A program made the translations under genes and the position numbers. Positions 34,309 through 42,256 of a stretch of DNA of 64,000 nucleotides are shown here, piece by piece (position 1 is the first letter of the stretch; every line of letters starts with the position of its first letter). The DNA comes from Bacillota bacterium (lineage in GTDB: Bacteria > Bacillota > Sulfobacillia > Sulfobacillales > Sulfobacillaceae): assembly GCA_026627065.1 (NCBI GenBank), contig JAPNUO010000001.1, positions 434,001 through 498,000 on the forward strand, in the 5' to 3' direction. The notes beneath the pieces were generated by a model. The model was not told the origin of the DNA. It saw only the letters and a list, made by a program, of their open reading frames with translations, and did no database searches.

Positions 34309-35043
34309 ATCGTTGCCTATTCCTGCCATCTCGGCGCCAAATGTTACTCGACCCTCGGAAAGCTCGGCATCCTGGATTCTTATAGGCTGGTGACCCCTGC
34401 CCGAGAGCCCGGGCTTTCTCGTTCCATCCATTCGGGCTCGCCCTAGGCAGATCAACAAATAAGGCGGTACAGCATGGGTCGCACCTCGCCGCAATGTCAC
34501 CCTCAGCCGCCCCCGTCTCATGCCCGCACCACGGCGGCCAACCAGCGCCGATCCTCCTGGCCCCAGCGAACTCGTGGCATGGCTTAAGCACCACAGCATC
34601 GTGTTATCCAATCGCCGCCCACCTCACGCCGGATAGTCTCACCTCCTCGAATTTGGAATGTCATCACATTGACTCACATGCCGTGTCGTCTGCCGGCCCG
34701 GCTCCTGGCCCACTGCCGGGGGAGTGTCGTTAGCTGGGATGATGGCCTGCGAGCCTGCCAAGCCCAGACGTCAAGCCAAGCCTCGGGTTCATCCACTTCA
34801 TCCGGACGAGTGGCGCCACCCTCTCCAACGGTTCCCGTTTTGCCGTTGCTGTGCCCACGCGCGCCCACCACGAAAGCCGCATGGGCACGGCTGGCTGCCG
34901 ACTATCCCCAGGGAATCACCGCCATTGGCCCGTTTGGCGGCGGCCTCTCAGTGCACGGCGCCTTGGTGCGGTGGCTCGCTACCGAAAGCACGATGGGTGG
35001 CCCTTCTGAGGCCACCCTGACAAAAAAGCACTCAAGAGTCCGG
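34309..35043. other. Decayed region, no gene recognised
   Basis: About 730 bases between an IS605-type relic and sdhB. One plus-strand stretch around 34860-35000 reads like a protein fragment (AAWARLAADYPQGITAIGPF, then GGGLSVHGALVRWLA) but matches no family I know and has no start or stop logic. It probably represents another degraded mobile gene. Confidence 0.4.
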
Positions 35044-35805
35044 CTACGTAGCAGCCGACGTCTCGCTGCGCGGATTGGCTCCACTGAGACGGCGCCATAA
35101 AAGGCGTACGGGGTCGTAATAGCGATCCGCCACGCGTTCCTTAAGAGGAATAATCGCATTGTCGGTGATGCGGATATGCTGAGGACACACTTCCGTGCAA
35201 CATTTGGTGACATTGCACATGTTAACCCCTGCCTCGTGCGCCAACAGCGGCACCCGATCGGCCCCGTCCTTGGGATGCATCTCGAACTCGGCGATTTTAA
35301 TCATAAACCGTGGCCCGAAATAGCGGTCAAACGCTTGGTGGTTTCTCAGGACGTGGCACGTGTCTTGGCATAAGAAACATTCAATGCAGCGGTGGAATTC
35401 CTGAACGCGGTCAGCGTCAATCTGCATCATATGAAAAGGAGCCGGAACCGTCGGCGCCAGGGGCGGCACTTCCTTGGCCACCTGGTAGTTCCAGGAAACA
35501 TCGGTCACGAGGTCTTTAATAATCGGGAATGTTTTCATCGGCCGTACGGATACAGTTTCTCCCTGATAATCGTCCATACGCGTCTTGCAGAGCAACTTGG
35601 GCACGCCATTGACCTCGGCGGCGCAGGAACCGCAATGCGCCGCCTTGCAGTTCCAACGCACCGCCAAATCCGGCGCTAAATTATGTTGAATATAGTGCAG
35701 CGCGTCCAACACAACCATGCCCGTTTCCTTGGGCACCCGGTACTCGACTTCGCTGCCCCCTGAAGCGTCGCCCCGCCATACACTGAGAACAAATTCCTCC
35801 GCCAT
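35044..35805 (-). CDS. sdhB: Succinate dehydrogenase iron-sulfur subunit
   Basis: Carries electrons from the flavoprotein to the membrane anchor. 253 residues. [2Fe-2S] region RWNCKAAHCGSCAAEVNG, followed by KLLCKTRM. [4Fe-4S] motif CIECFLCQDTCHVL. [3Fe-4S] region CNVTKCCTEVCPQH. Spacing departs a little from the Bacillus enzyme and looks like the actinobacterial/archaeal-type group. Third gene of sdhC-sdhA-sdhB, starting 2 nt after sdhA. Confidence 0.95.
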   Translation of the reverse strand: MAEEFVLSVWRGDASGGSEVEYRVPKETGMVVLDALHYIQHNLAPDLAVRWNCKAAHCGSCAAEVNGVPKLLCKTRMDDYQGETVSVRPMKTFPIIKDLVTDVSWNYQVAKEVPPLAPTVPAPFHMMQIDADRVQEFHRCIECFLCQDTCHVLRNHQAFDRYFGPRFMIKIAEFEMHPKDGADRVPLLAHEAGVNMCNVTKCCTEVCPQHIRITDNAIIPLKERVADRYYDPVRLLWRRLSGANPRSETSAAT

Positions 35806-35807
35806 CC

Positions 35808-37574
35808 TTACCCCTCCTTCTTCTCGCTTTGCTGGACCAGTCCTGGCGCTTTGCCATAGGTAAAGAGCTTGGCGAGATGCTCCGGCATTTCCTTTACCGG
35901 CTCGGTTCGGACGCGAATGCTTCCGCCTTCGTAACGCTCGACAAAATTAATCGTCTGCCACTCGGGAAGCTCATCGGGATAATCGGTGCGCCAATGGGCA
36001 CCGCGACTTTCCTTGCGTTCCAAGGCGCTGCGGATGATGGCTTCAGAGAGGAGCAGCATGTTTTCCACATCAAACACCGCATGCCAGCCGGGATTATACG
36101 TCCGGGAACCTTGAATGGACATGCGACGGGCCTCTTCCTGGAGTTCGAGCACCTTTTGGAGCCCTTGCTCCAAAATTTCCCCCGAACGCATGATGCCAGC
36201 GTGATTGGTCATCACTTCCTGCAAACGCTCATGGATATGATAAGGATTCACGCCCCCTTCGCGCCCAAACGGCGCGAGGACGCGCTCCATTTCTTGACCA
36301 ATTTCCGCCTCGTCAATGTCGGCCAAGGTTACGCCATTAGCCACATACTCGCGCGCCCCCATGCCCGCACGGCGGCCGAAAACCAGGAGGTCGGACAACG
36401 AGTTCCCTCCTAAACGATTAGCCCCATGGAGGCCGCAGGCCACCTCCCCTGCCGCGAATAAGCCAGGAATGTTGGTGGCACAGGTCTCCGCCTCGACTCT
36501 CAGGCCTCCCATGGTGTAGTGGCAAGTTGGCGCCACTTCGAATCGCTCCTTGGTAATGTCAAGGTCGGCCAAAGTTAAGAACTGCTCGTACATTCCCGGG
36601 AGTTTTCTCTTAATGTATTCAGGGCCTTTGTGCGTAATATCGAGCCATGCCCCCCCGTGCGGCGTACCTCGTCCCGCTTGCACCTCCTTAAAAATCGACC
36701 GCGCCACGACGTCGCGCGAGGACAGTTCCATGCGCTCGGGATCGTAGCGCTGCATGAACCGCTCGCCCTCGGAATTAAACAACAGTCCCCCTTCGCCGCG
36801 CACACCCTCCGTCACCAGGATGCCGCGTACGCCGGGCGGCCAGACCATGCCGGTCGGATGAAACTGGACCATTTCCATGTCCATTAAATCCGCGCCAGCG
36901 CGAAACGCCATCGCCGCCCCATCGCCCGTGCTTTCCCAGCTGTTGGACGTCACCTTGTACACCTTGCCCCAGCCGCCGGTGGCCAACACCACCGCACGCG
37001 CGCGAAACAGAACAAAGCGCCCTGTCGCGCGAAAATAGCCGAAGGCCCCTGCCACGCGCCCATGGCTGACCAACAACTTGGTCATGGTGACTTCCTGGTA
37101 CACGTCAATGCCGCTGTGAATGGCCTTGTACTGCATGGTTCTCAAGAGCTCAAGCCCCGTGTGGTCGCCTATGTGGCACAGACGCCGAAACGTATGCGCT
37201 CCAAAGGGGCGTTGCATAATTCGGCCTTCCGGCGTCCGATCAAAAACCGCGCCCCACGCTTCCAACTCCAGCACCCGGTCCGGCGCTTCCTTTGCAAAAA
37301 TCTCCACCATACGGTAATTGTTGATGAAGTGTCCGCTGCGCATCGTGTCGTAAAAATGAGTCTCCCAGCCATCGGGAGCGTCTAGGTTGCCGAACGATGC
37401 CGCCACCCCACCTTCGGCCATGACCGTATGGGCCTTGCCCAACAGCGACTTGCTAATCACCGCCACCTTGAGCCCACTGCCTTCTGCTGCGGCCACTGCG
37501 GCGCGCAGCCCCGACCCGCCGGCGCCGATGACTATAATGTCGTACTCTAAGGTTTCGTAGGTTTCCTGTGCCAT
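35808..37574 (-). CDS. sdhA: Succinate dehydrogenase/fumarate reductase flavoprotein
   Basis: 588 residues. FAD-binding loop IIVIGAGGSGLRAAVAAAEG, the covalent-FAD histidine in KAHTVMAEGGVA (HTVMAEGG), FHPTGMVWPPGVRGILVTEG, active-site RGEGGLLFNSEGERF, PTCHYTMGGLRVE, and GLFAAGEVACGLHGANRLGG. Oxidises succinate in the TCA cycle, or reduces fumarate. Lies between sdhC (1 nt gap) and sdhB (2 nt gap). Complete. Confidence 0.97.
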   Translation of the reverse strand: MAQETYETLEYDIIVIGAGGSGLRAAVAAAEGSGLKVAVISKSLLGKAHTVMAEGGVAASFGNLDAPDGWETHFYDTMRSGHFINNYRMVEIFAKEAPDRVLELEAWGAVFDRTPEGRIMQRPFGAHTFRRLCHIGDHTGLELLRTMQYKAIHSGIDVYQEVTMTKLLVSHGRVAGAFGYFRATGRFVLFRARAVVLATGGWGKVYKVTSNSWESTGDGAAMAFRAGADLMDMEMVQFHPTGMVWPPGVRGILVTEGVRGEGGLLFNSEGERFMQRYDPERMELSSRDVVARSIFKEVQAGRGTPHGGAWLDITHKGPEYIKRKLPGMYEQFLTLADLDITKERFEVAPTCHYTMGGLRVEAETCATNIPGLFAAGEVACGLHGANRLGGNSLSDLLVFGRRAGMGAREYVANGVTLADIDEAEIGQEMERVLAPFGREGGVNPYHIHERLQEVMTNHAGIMRSGEILEQGLQKVLELQEEARRMSIQGSRTYNPGWHAVFDVENMLLLSEAIIRSALERKESRGAHWRTDYPDELPEWQTINFVERYEGGSIRVRTEPVKEMPEHLAKLFTYGKAPGLVQQSEKKEG

Positions 37575-37575
37575 A

Positions 37576-38331
37576 TTAGAACAACCTCACGTCATGAATG
37601 ACTCCCATAATGAGAAGTCGAATGTAAAGATCCGCCGCCCACACCGAGGCCAGAGACGCCCACGCCCAGGTGCCGTGAAAGACATTCCACTGCGACACGC
37701 GATGCCACAGCTTGTACGCTGTCGTCGGCTTTCCGTTGCAGGAATAGCAATCTTTGCGGCCACCGACCATGTGGCGAAATGCGTGACAGGAAAATGTGTA
37801 AAAGGTCAAGAGAATGGCATTAATCAGCAACAAAAGGCTGCCAATGCCTACCCCAAAACCATTTTTGAAGAAAAACGCTTGAACCGCGTCCTTCCATAGA
37901 AACACCAGCACTACAAAAGCTAAATACCACATGTAACGGTGCAAATTGTTGAACGCCAGCGGCCATCTTGTTTCTCCGCTGTAGCGGGGTCGAGGTTTTT
38001 CCACCTGATAGCAGGCGGGCGGATCCCAAAAAAACCCTCGATAGTATTCCTTGCGGTAATAATAACAAGAAAAGCGAAACAAAAATGGCACCCACGCGAC
38101 ATACAACGCGTCCAGAAGGTGCCAGCCAAACCATTTTCCGACGCCCGGGGAAAAGTAAGGCGAAACATAGTTGCCATACGTCCCGCTGTTGTGAAAAAAG
38201 ACTTCCCACAACGAATAAAGCACCCAGACACCCAGAACCACCGAAGTCAAGACTGGCTCCACCCAATAGGGCTTGCCCTTGGATCGTGGTTGGGGTTGGG
38301 TAGCGGTTGACGACTCTAGGGGTTGAGCCAT
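37576..38331 (-). CDS. sdhC: Succinate dehydrogenase membrane anchor (cytochrome b type)
   Basis: 251 residues with five predicted membrane segments (for example PVLTSVVLGVWVLYSLWEVF, YLAFVVLVFLWKDAVQAFFF, LLLLINAILLTFYTFSCHAF). Several histidines in membrane segments (FSCHAFRHMVGG, FGWHLLDALY, NNLHRYMWYL) could bind haem b. The layout, a single long anchor without a separate sdhD, resembles the actinobacterial Sdh1-like anchor and not Bacillus SdhC. Cotranscribed ahead of sdhA. Confidence 0.85.
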   Translation of the reverse strand: MAQPLESSTATQPQPRSKGKPYWVEPVLTSVVLGVWVLYSLWEVFFHNSGTYGNYVSPYFSPGVGKWFGWHLLDALYVAWVPFLFRFSCYYYRKEYYRGFFWDPPACYQVEKPRPRYSGETRWPLAFNNLHRYMWYLAFVVLVFLWKDAVQAFFFKNGFGVGIGSLLLLINAILLTFYTFSCHAFRHMVGGRKDCYSCNGKPTTAYKLWHRVSQWNVFHGTWAWASLASVWAADLYIRLLIMGVIHDVRLF

Positions 38332-38369
38332 TCACATCCCCTCCAACGTTAGTCACTGCGAACATAGTG

Positions 38370-38441
38370 CTAGCCTAGCAAGGACTAGCCTAGGATGAGT
38401 ATACATCACCGACAAAAATTGCAATAAAGTGTCAGCCTAGG
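38370..38441 (-). promoter_or_regulatory. sdh promoter with three CTAGGCT repeats
   Basis: On the minus strand TATACT with TTGCAA 15 nt upstream forms a possible promoter around 38396-38425. Three copies of CTAGGCT (plus-strand AGCCTAG at 38372-38378, 38387-38393, 38434-38440) lie around it: two downstream, 15 bp apart, and one upstream. The spacing and position suggest operators for an unknown regulator of respiration. Confidence 0.5.
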
Positions 38442-38466
38442 CGGACGATTCACGTAACTTGGACAA

Positions 38467-39792
38467 CTATGGATCGCGATAGGCCTTCTGGCGCTCCTCT
38501 CTCCACCGAATCAGGCGTTCTCTCAAGATTACCTCTTCCCCTTGATCGCTCGGTTGATACAGCTCGCACGCGGCCATTTCGGGGGGCAGGTGCAAATCCG
38601 GCAAAAAATGGCCCGGCGCATCGTGCGGATACCGATACGGTTTTTGTATCCGGGGGTTGTAGTGGCGATCCCGAAGCTCCTCCGGAACGGGGGCGTCAGG
38701 CCAACGCCGCAGCGCCTCATCCAGCTGGGCCAAGGATTGCACCACGCTATGAGACTTCGGCGCCGTAGCTAAGTAAATCACCGCCTCGGCCAAAGGGATG
38801 CGCGCTTCTGGCATGCCCACCGCCTCCAGTGCACCCGCCGCTGCATGAGCAATCAAAAGCGCCCGAGGATCGGCGAGACCGATATCCTCAGCCGCGTGCA
38901 CCAAGAGCCGCCGCGCAATAAAACGCGGATCCTCGCCGCCAGCCAGCATCCGCCCCATCCAGTACAAGGCGGCGTCCGGATCCGATCCGCGAATGCTCTT
39001 GATGAAGGCGGACGCCAAATCGTAGTGGTAGTCACCGCTCGCGTCATAGTAGTGCGCAAAATCCTCCCAAACGCGCGCCAACAGTGTCTCGCTAAGGTGT
39101 TCGGTCTTCATGCTGTCGGCCAACAGCGTGGCCCGTTCTAGAATCGTCAAGGCAAGCCGCGCGTCCCCCTGCACCCGCCGAGCTATCGCCGCAAACACGC
39201 CGGGATCGACGACGCCTTCGTGCCACCACTGGCGGCGCCGCGCCCACGCCCGTTCCAAAATCGCCACCACGTGGTCCGGGCTTAACGGGCGAAATTCAAT
39301 CAGCAAACACCGCGACAGCAGGGCGTTATTGAGGGACACCCAGGGGTTTTCCGTCGTGGCGCCTAGAAGGACAAACGTGCCGTCTTCTATATAAGGCAGC
39401 AAGACGTCTTGCTGACTTTTGGAAAAACGGTGAATCTCGTCTAAAAACAGCACCGTCCCGCGCCCTTCGAGGCCCCAGCGGTCGCGCGCCTGTTCGGCGA
39501 CTTTGCGCACATCGGCAATGCCGGTCGCGACCGCCGACAGTGCGACATAATGAGAGCCCTGGGCTCGGGCTAAAATTTCCGCCACTGTGGTTTTTCCCGT
39601 TCCCGGCGGGCCGAAAAAAATCGATGACCTCAAGGCGTTCGGCCGCGTCATGGCCGTTAGGAGCCCCTTGGGGCCGATCACGTGCTCTTGCCCGATCACT
39701 TCCTCCAGACGCTGAGGCCTCAAACGCGAGGCCAAGGGCGCCGCCTCTTGACGACGTTCGTCGCCTAATGCGCTAAACAAATCATCCGCCAT
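38467..39792 (-). CDS. rarA: Replication-associated recombination ATPase RarA (MgsA)
   Basis: AAA+ ATPase that acts at stalled replication forks. 441 residues from ATG 39792, with GAGG upstream. Seen: [20 protein letters not shown], Walker [15 protein letters not shown], Walker [17 protein letters not shown], sensor 1 [19 protein letters not shown], and the C-terminal tetramer domain ([38 protein letters not shown]). It overlaps the ltaE end by 11 nt. Neighbour of aspS as in Bacillus (yrvN). Confidence 0.96.
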   Translation of the reverse strand: MADDLFSALGDERRQEAAPLASRLRPQRLEEVIGQEHVIGPKGLLTAMTRPNALRSSIFFGPPGTGKTTVAEILARAQGSHYVALSAVATGIADVRKVAEQARDRWGLEGRGTVLFLDEIHRFSKSQQDVLLPYIEDGTFVLLGATTENPWVSLNNALLSRCLLIEFRPLSPDHVVAILERAWARRRQWWHEGVVDPGVFAAIARRVQGDARLALTILERATLLADSMKTEHLSETLLARVWEDFAHYYDASGDYHYDLASAFIKSIRGSDPDAALYWMGRMLAGGEDPRFIARRLLVHAAEDIGLADPRALLIAHAAAGALEAVGMPEARIPLAEAVIYLATAPKSHSVVQSLAQLDEALRRWPDAPVPEELRDRHYNPRIQKPYRYPHDAPGHFLPDLHLPPEMAACELYQPSDQGEEVILRERLIRWREERQKAYRDP

Positions 39793-40816
39793 AGGATCCT
39801 CGTATTGTCTCAAACGCCTCCAACGCCCGCGCGATATCCTCGTCGCTCACGTCCAAATGAGTCACCAGCCGCAGGCGCGACGGGGTCAGCGCGCCGACGA
39901 GCACGCCTTCGGCCTTCAGGGCGGCAACCATCCTGTGGTTGGGCTCGACAGTGTCGACCATGACCATGTTGGTCGGCACGGTAGGCATCCACGCCTGGTA
40001 GCCCAGCGCCACCAGCCCTTCCCACAGATCGCGGGCGCGGCGATGGTCCTCTGCCAACCGATCGATGTTCTCGAGAGCGACAAGGCCTGCCGCGGCCAAG
40101 ATGCCTGCTTGGCGCATGCCGCCACCAAGCCACTTACGAAAACGGCGCGCGCGTTCAATAAACTCGCGCGGCCCGACCAAGACCGAACCGACGGGGGCCC
40201 CTAGTCCTTTGGACAAACAGACCGAGACCGAATCCGCATCGCGAACCAGCCGGCGGGCCGGAACGCCCAGCGCCACCGCGGCGTTAAAAAGCCGCGCTCC
40301 GTCCACGTGAACCTTCAAATCCAGCTCGTGGCTTAATGCCATGACCGGATCCAGACGTTCGGGGCTCAAGGCGGCACCCCCCGCCCGGTTGTGAGTGTTC
40401 TCCAGCAACACCAACCGAGGTCGAGGATGGTGAATATCCTGCGGGCGCACGCGACTTTTCAGCTCTTCGGGCGTAAACAGGCCTTCCGCCCCCTCTAAAA
40501 GGGTCACCATCACCCCGGCCCACAGAGTGGCCGCAGCGCCTTCGTAATAATAGGCATGGCTCTCGCGGTGCAGAAAAAGCTCATCGCCGCGATCCGTGTG
40601 TGCCAAAATGGCCACCTGGTTAGCCATGGTACCGCTTGGCACAAAAAGCCCGGCCTCTTTCCCCAGCCGGGCAGCCACAGCCTCTTCGAGTCGGTTCACG
40701 GTGGGATCTTCCCCGTAAACGTCATCGCCTACCTCCGCCTCCGCCATGGCTTGACGCATGGCGGAGGACGGAGCGGTCACCGTGTCCGATCGGAGATCCA
40801 CCAGGCCGCGTGTCAT
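39782..40816 (-). CDS. ltaE: Low-specificity L-threonine aldolase
   Basis: PLP enzyme that splits threonine or allo-threonine into glycine and acetaldehyde. 344 residues from ATG 40816, one base after the trxA stop. Seen: [68 protein letters not shown], and the PLP lysine in [18 protein letters not shown]. Complete. Sits in an operon trxA-ltaE-rarA with tight overlaps. Confidence 0.95.
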   Translation of the reverse strand: MTRGLVDLRSDTVTAPSSAMRQAMAEAEVGDDVYGEDPTVNRLEEAVAARLGKEAGLFVPSGTMANQVAILAHTDRGDELFLHRESHAYYYEGAAATLWAGVMVTLLEGAEGLFTPEELKSRVRPQDIHHPRPRLVLLENTHNRAGGAALSPERLDPVMALSHELDLKVHVDGARLFNAAVALGVPARRLVRDADSVSVCLSKGLGAPVGSVLVGPREFIERARRFRKWLGGGMRQAGILAAAGLVALENIDRLAEDHRRARDLWEGLVALGYQAWMPTVPTNMVMVDTVEPNHRMVAALKAEGVLVGALTPSRLRLVTHLDVSDEDIARALEAFETIRGSYGG

Positions 40817-40817
40817 C

Positions 40818-41141
40818 TCATAAACCCAGCCTTCGCACGAGTTCTGCCTTAGGCATGGCCCCGACCACACGGGCTACCTCTTGCCCCTTTTGAAAACGCA
40901 CGATCGTGGGAATACTCATCACCCCGTAGCGCGAAGCTAACGTGGGATTTTCATCGACGTTCAATTTAGCGACCGTGACACTGTCGGGGCGCTCTTGTGC
41001 AATCTCGTCCAAAATTGGGGAAACCATGCGGCAAGGCATGCACCACGCGGCCCAAAAATCCACCAAGACAGGCTTTTCGTCCGCGATGATTTCCTGAAAA
41101 TTGGCCTCCGTGGCCACCACCACATTGCTCGACAAATCCAT
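40818..41141 (-). CDS. trxA: Thioredoxin
   Basis: 107 residues from the ATG with GGGAGG upstream; longer frames add an unlikely N-terminus. Active site [16 protein letters not shown] (CMPC, where typical thioredoxins have CGPC), conserved cis-proline in [11 protein letters not shown], and [16 protein letters not shown]. General cytosolic disulfide reductase; the Met in the CxxC is less common and may alter redox potential. First gene of the operon with ltaE and rarA, just downstream of the 6S RNA candidate. Confidence 0.94.
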   Translation of the reverse strand: MDLSSNVVVATEANFQEIIADEKPVLVDFWAAWCMPCRMVSPILDEIAQERPDSVTVAKLNVDENPTLASRYGVMSIPTIVRFQKGQEVARVVGAMPKAELVRRLGL

Positions 41142-41191
41142 CGCCTCCCATTCTCTCCCCATCTTACCGAGTTCCCCCATCATTCACAACG

Positions 41192-41221
41192 AAAAAAACG
41201 GAACAGAGTTGCCTCTGTTCC
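41192..41221 (-). terminator. Intrinsic terminator of the 6S RNA candidate
   Basis: Minus strand GGAACAGAG-N4-CTCTGTTCC (9 perfect pairs) followed by G and seven T residues. Textbook Rho-independent terminator; it separates the RNA from trxA, whose start lies 51 nt further. Confidence 0.88.
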
Positions 41222-41415
41222 TTCCCTACTCCCCGCCATGCCGCAACATCCGACGTTTTGAACCTGCCGCTGGCAGGTGGGTACCTCCCGTTAACTTTCG
41301 CAGTCCCCGAAATTCTGGGGCAGGACGGCCATTAACTGAGGTCAGGTTCCCTATGTTTTGGTGTTGGCTCAAAACATATCGGTCTCGTCCCGAACACAGC
41401 AGGGCGATGATTGCG
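41192..41415 (-). ncRNA. ssrS: 6S RNA candidate
   Basis: A minus-strand transcript with a near-perfect promoter and an intrinsic terminator but no reading frame. The mature part can close as a long interrupted hairpin: CGCCCTGCTG near its 5' end pairs with CGGCATGGCG at its 3' end, then CCTC/GAGG and GTTAA/TTAAC flank an apical GC hairpin; a side hairpin (ACCTGCC/GGCAGGT) lies on the 3' side, as in Firmicute 6S RNAs. In Bacillus 6S-1 RNA lies between aspS and the yrvM-rarA genes; here it lies between aspS and rarA. 6S RNA binds sigma-A RNA polymerase. Structure read by eye only. Confidence 0.7.
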
Positions 41416-41421
41416 TCTCTT

Positions 41422-41450
41422 ATTATAGTGAGTGCTCCTGAGCGGAGCAA
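41422..41450 (-). promoter_or_regulatory. Promoter of the 6S RNA candidate
   Basis: TTGCTC (41450-41445) and TATAAT (41427-41422) with a 17-nt spacer on the minus strand. The start of transcription should fall near 41415. Confidence 0.8.
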
Positions 41451-41462
41451 CTCCTAAAATGC

Positions 41463-41488
41463 CCCAGCCGAGGATGACCTCGGCTGGG
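41463..41488 (-). terminator. Terminator after the DUF3243 gene
   Basis: An 11-bp perfect stem (CCCAGCCGAGG/CCTCGGCTGGG) with a 4-nt loop lies 10 nt after the stop codon; the tail on the minus strand is GCATTTTAGG, a short T-run. Likely an intrinsic terminator of moderate strength. Confidence 0.65.
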
Positions 41489-41498
41489 ATCCTCCGCG

Positions 41499-41753
41499 TT
41501 ATTGGAGATCGGCATCCTTTTTGGCCATATCGGAGACCATCTCAGCCAGCTTCTGCTTGTCTTGGGGACTCGCAGCCTGCCAGACGTTTTTTGCCAGGCG
41601 GTCCTGGGCGTTTTTGGGTTCTACGCCGGCTTGCAGCATAGCGTCGCCCATCTCCACGATGTCAGACTGAACATCGTTACTCCCGCGGGCAATGCGTTTG
41701 GCCGCTTCTTTTTTCAGGTCTTGAAAGGACGACGGGACTCCTTTTGCCAAAAC
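41499..41753 (-). CDS. DUF3243 protein (YmfJ-like)
   Basis: 84 residues from a TTG that follows GAGGAGGGG by 6 nt; a longer frame upstream has no ribosome site. The C-terminal half, GVEPKNAQDRLAKNVWQAAS followed by KQKLAEMVSDMAKK, matches the VDPKNPEERLLKELWxxA signature of DUF3243. Small helical cytosolic protein of Firmicutes, function unknown. Single-gene unit with its own terminator. Confidence 0.75.
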   Translation of the reverse strand, partial: VLAKGVPSSFQDLKKEAAKRIARGSNDVQSDIVEMGDAMLQAGVEPKNAQDRLAKNVWQAASPQDKQKLAEMVSDMAKKDADLQ

Positions 41754-41884
41754 GATCCCCTCCTCAGCTGGAGTCGGACCCGAAGGCCCACTGTGATCTT
41801 TACCCGTCTGACACCAAACTATCAGGCGAATATTCCCCTTCAAAGCCGGTACACTAACCTCCATCGGCCAAAGGAGGTGAGGTC

Positions 41885-42217
41885 ATGAATTGGGTGGGGG
41901 CCATTGTCCGCTTTATCGTGGCAGCCATTGTTCTGATGTTGCTCGGTTACATCGTGCCCGGATTTTCGCACTTGACGTTTTGGTCGGCGCTCCTAGCCGC
42001 CCTGGTCATTGCCTTGGTCGGCTACATTATCGAAGCGATGTTCGGCAAAGCCGTGTCTCCTTATGGGCGCGGAATTGTGGGCTTTCTGGTCGCTGCCGCC
42101 GTCATCTACGCTGCCCAATTGGTGGTGCCGGGCATGCATGTCACGGTGCTGGGCGCACTGATTGCCGCCTTCATTATCGGCCTGGTGGACCTCTTCATTC
42201 CCACTGCCGTTCGCTAA
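41885..42217 (+). CDS. Holin-like four-helix membrane protein
   Basis: 110 residues, four membrane helices: AIVRFIVAAIVLMLLGYIVP, ALLAALVIALVGYIIEAMFG, VGFLVAAAVIYAAQLVVPGM, GALIAAFIIGLVDLFIP. The two halves look like an internal repeat (GYIVPGFSH and QLVVPGMHV). Matches the phage holin family IV/YlaH-type small proteins common in Firmicute spores and membranes; no lysin is nearby, so a lysis role is unlikely. AAAGGAGG precedes the ATG. Confidence 0.8.
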   Translation: MNWVGAIVRFIVAAIVLMLLGYIVPGFSHLTFWSALLAALVIALVGYIIEAMFGKAVSPYGRGIVGFLVAAAVIYAAQLVVPGMHVTVLGALIAAFIIGLVDLFIPTAVR

Positions 42218-42218
42218 G

Positions 42219-42248
42219 AAAAGGAGCCTCCATTTCAGGCTCCTTTTT
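42219..42248. terminator. Bidirectional terminator between holin-like gene and aspS
   Basis: AAAAGGAGCC-N9-GGCTCCTTTTTT: a strong stem with A-run before and T-run after, placed between convergent stop codons at 42217 and 42257. Works for both strands by its symmetry. Confidence 0.88.
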
Positions 42249-42256
42249 TCGCGCAG

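Noticed and set aside
41192..41415. Riboswitch or T-box leader for trxA
   Set aside because: No T-box or known riboswitch core was seen, the terminator has no clear antiterminator partner, and position between aspS and rarA-linked genes favours 6S RNA.
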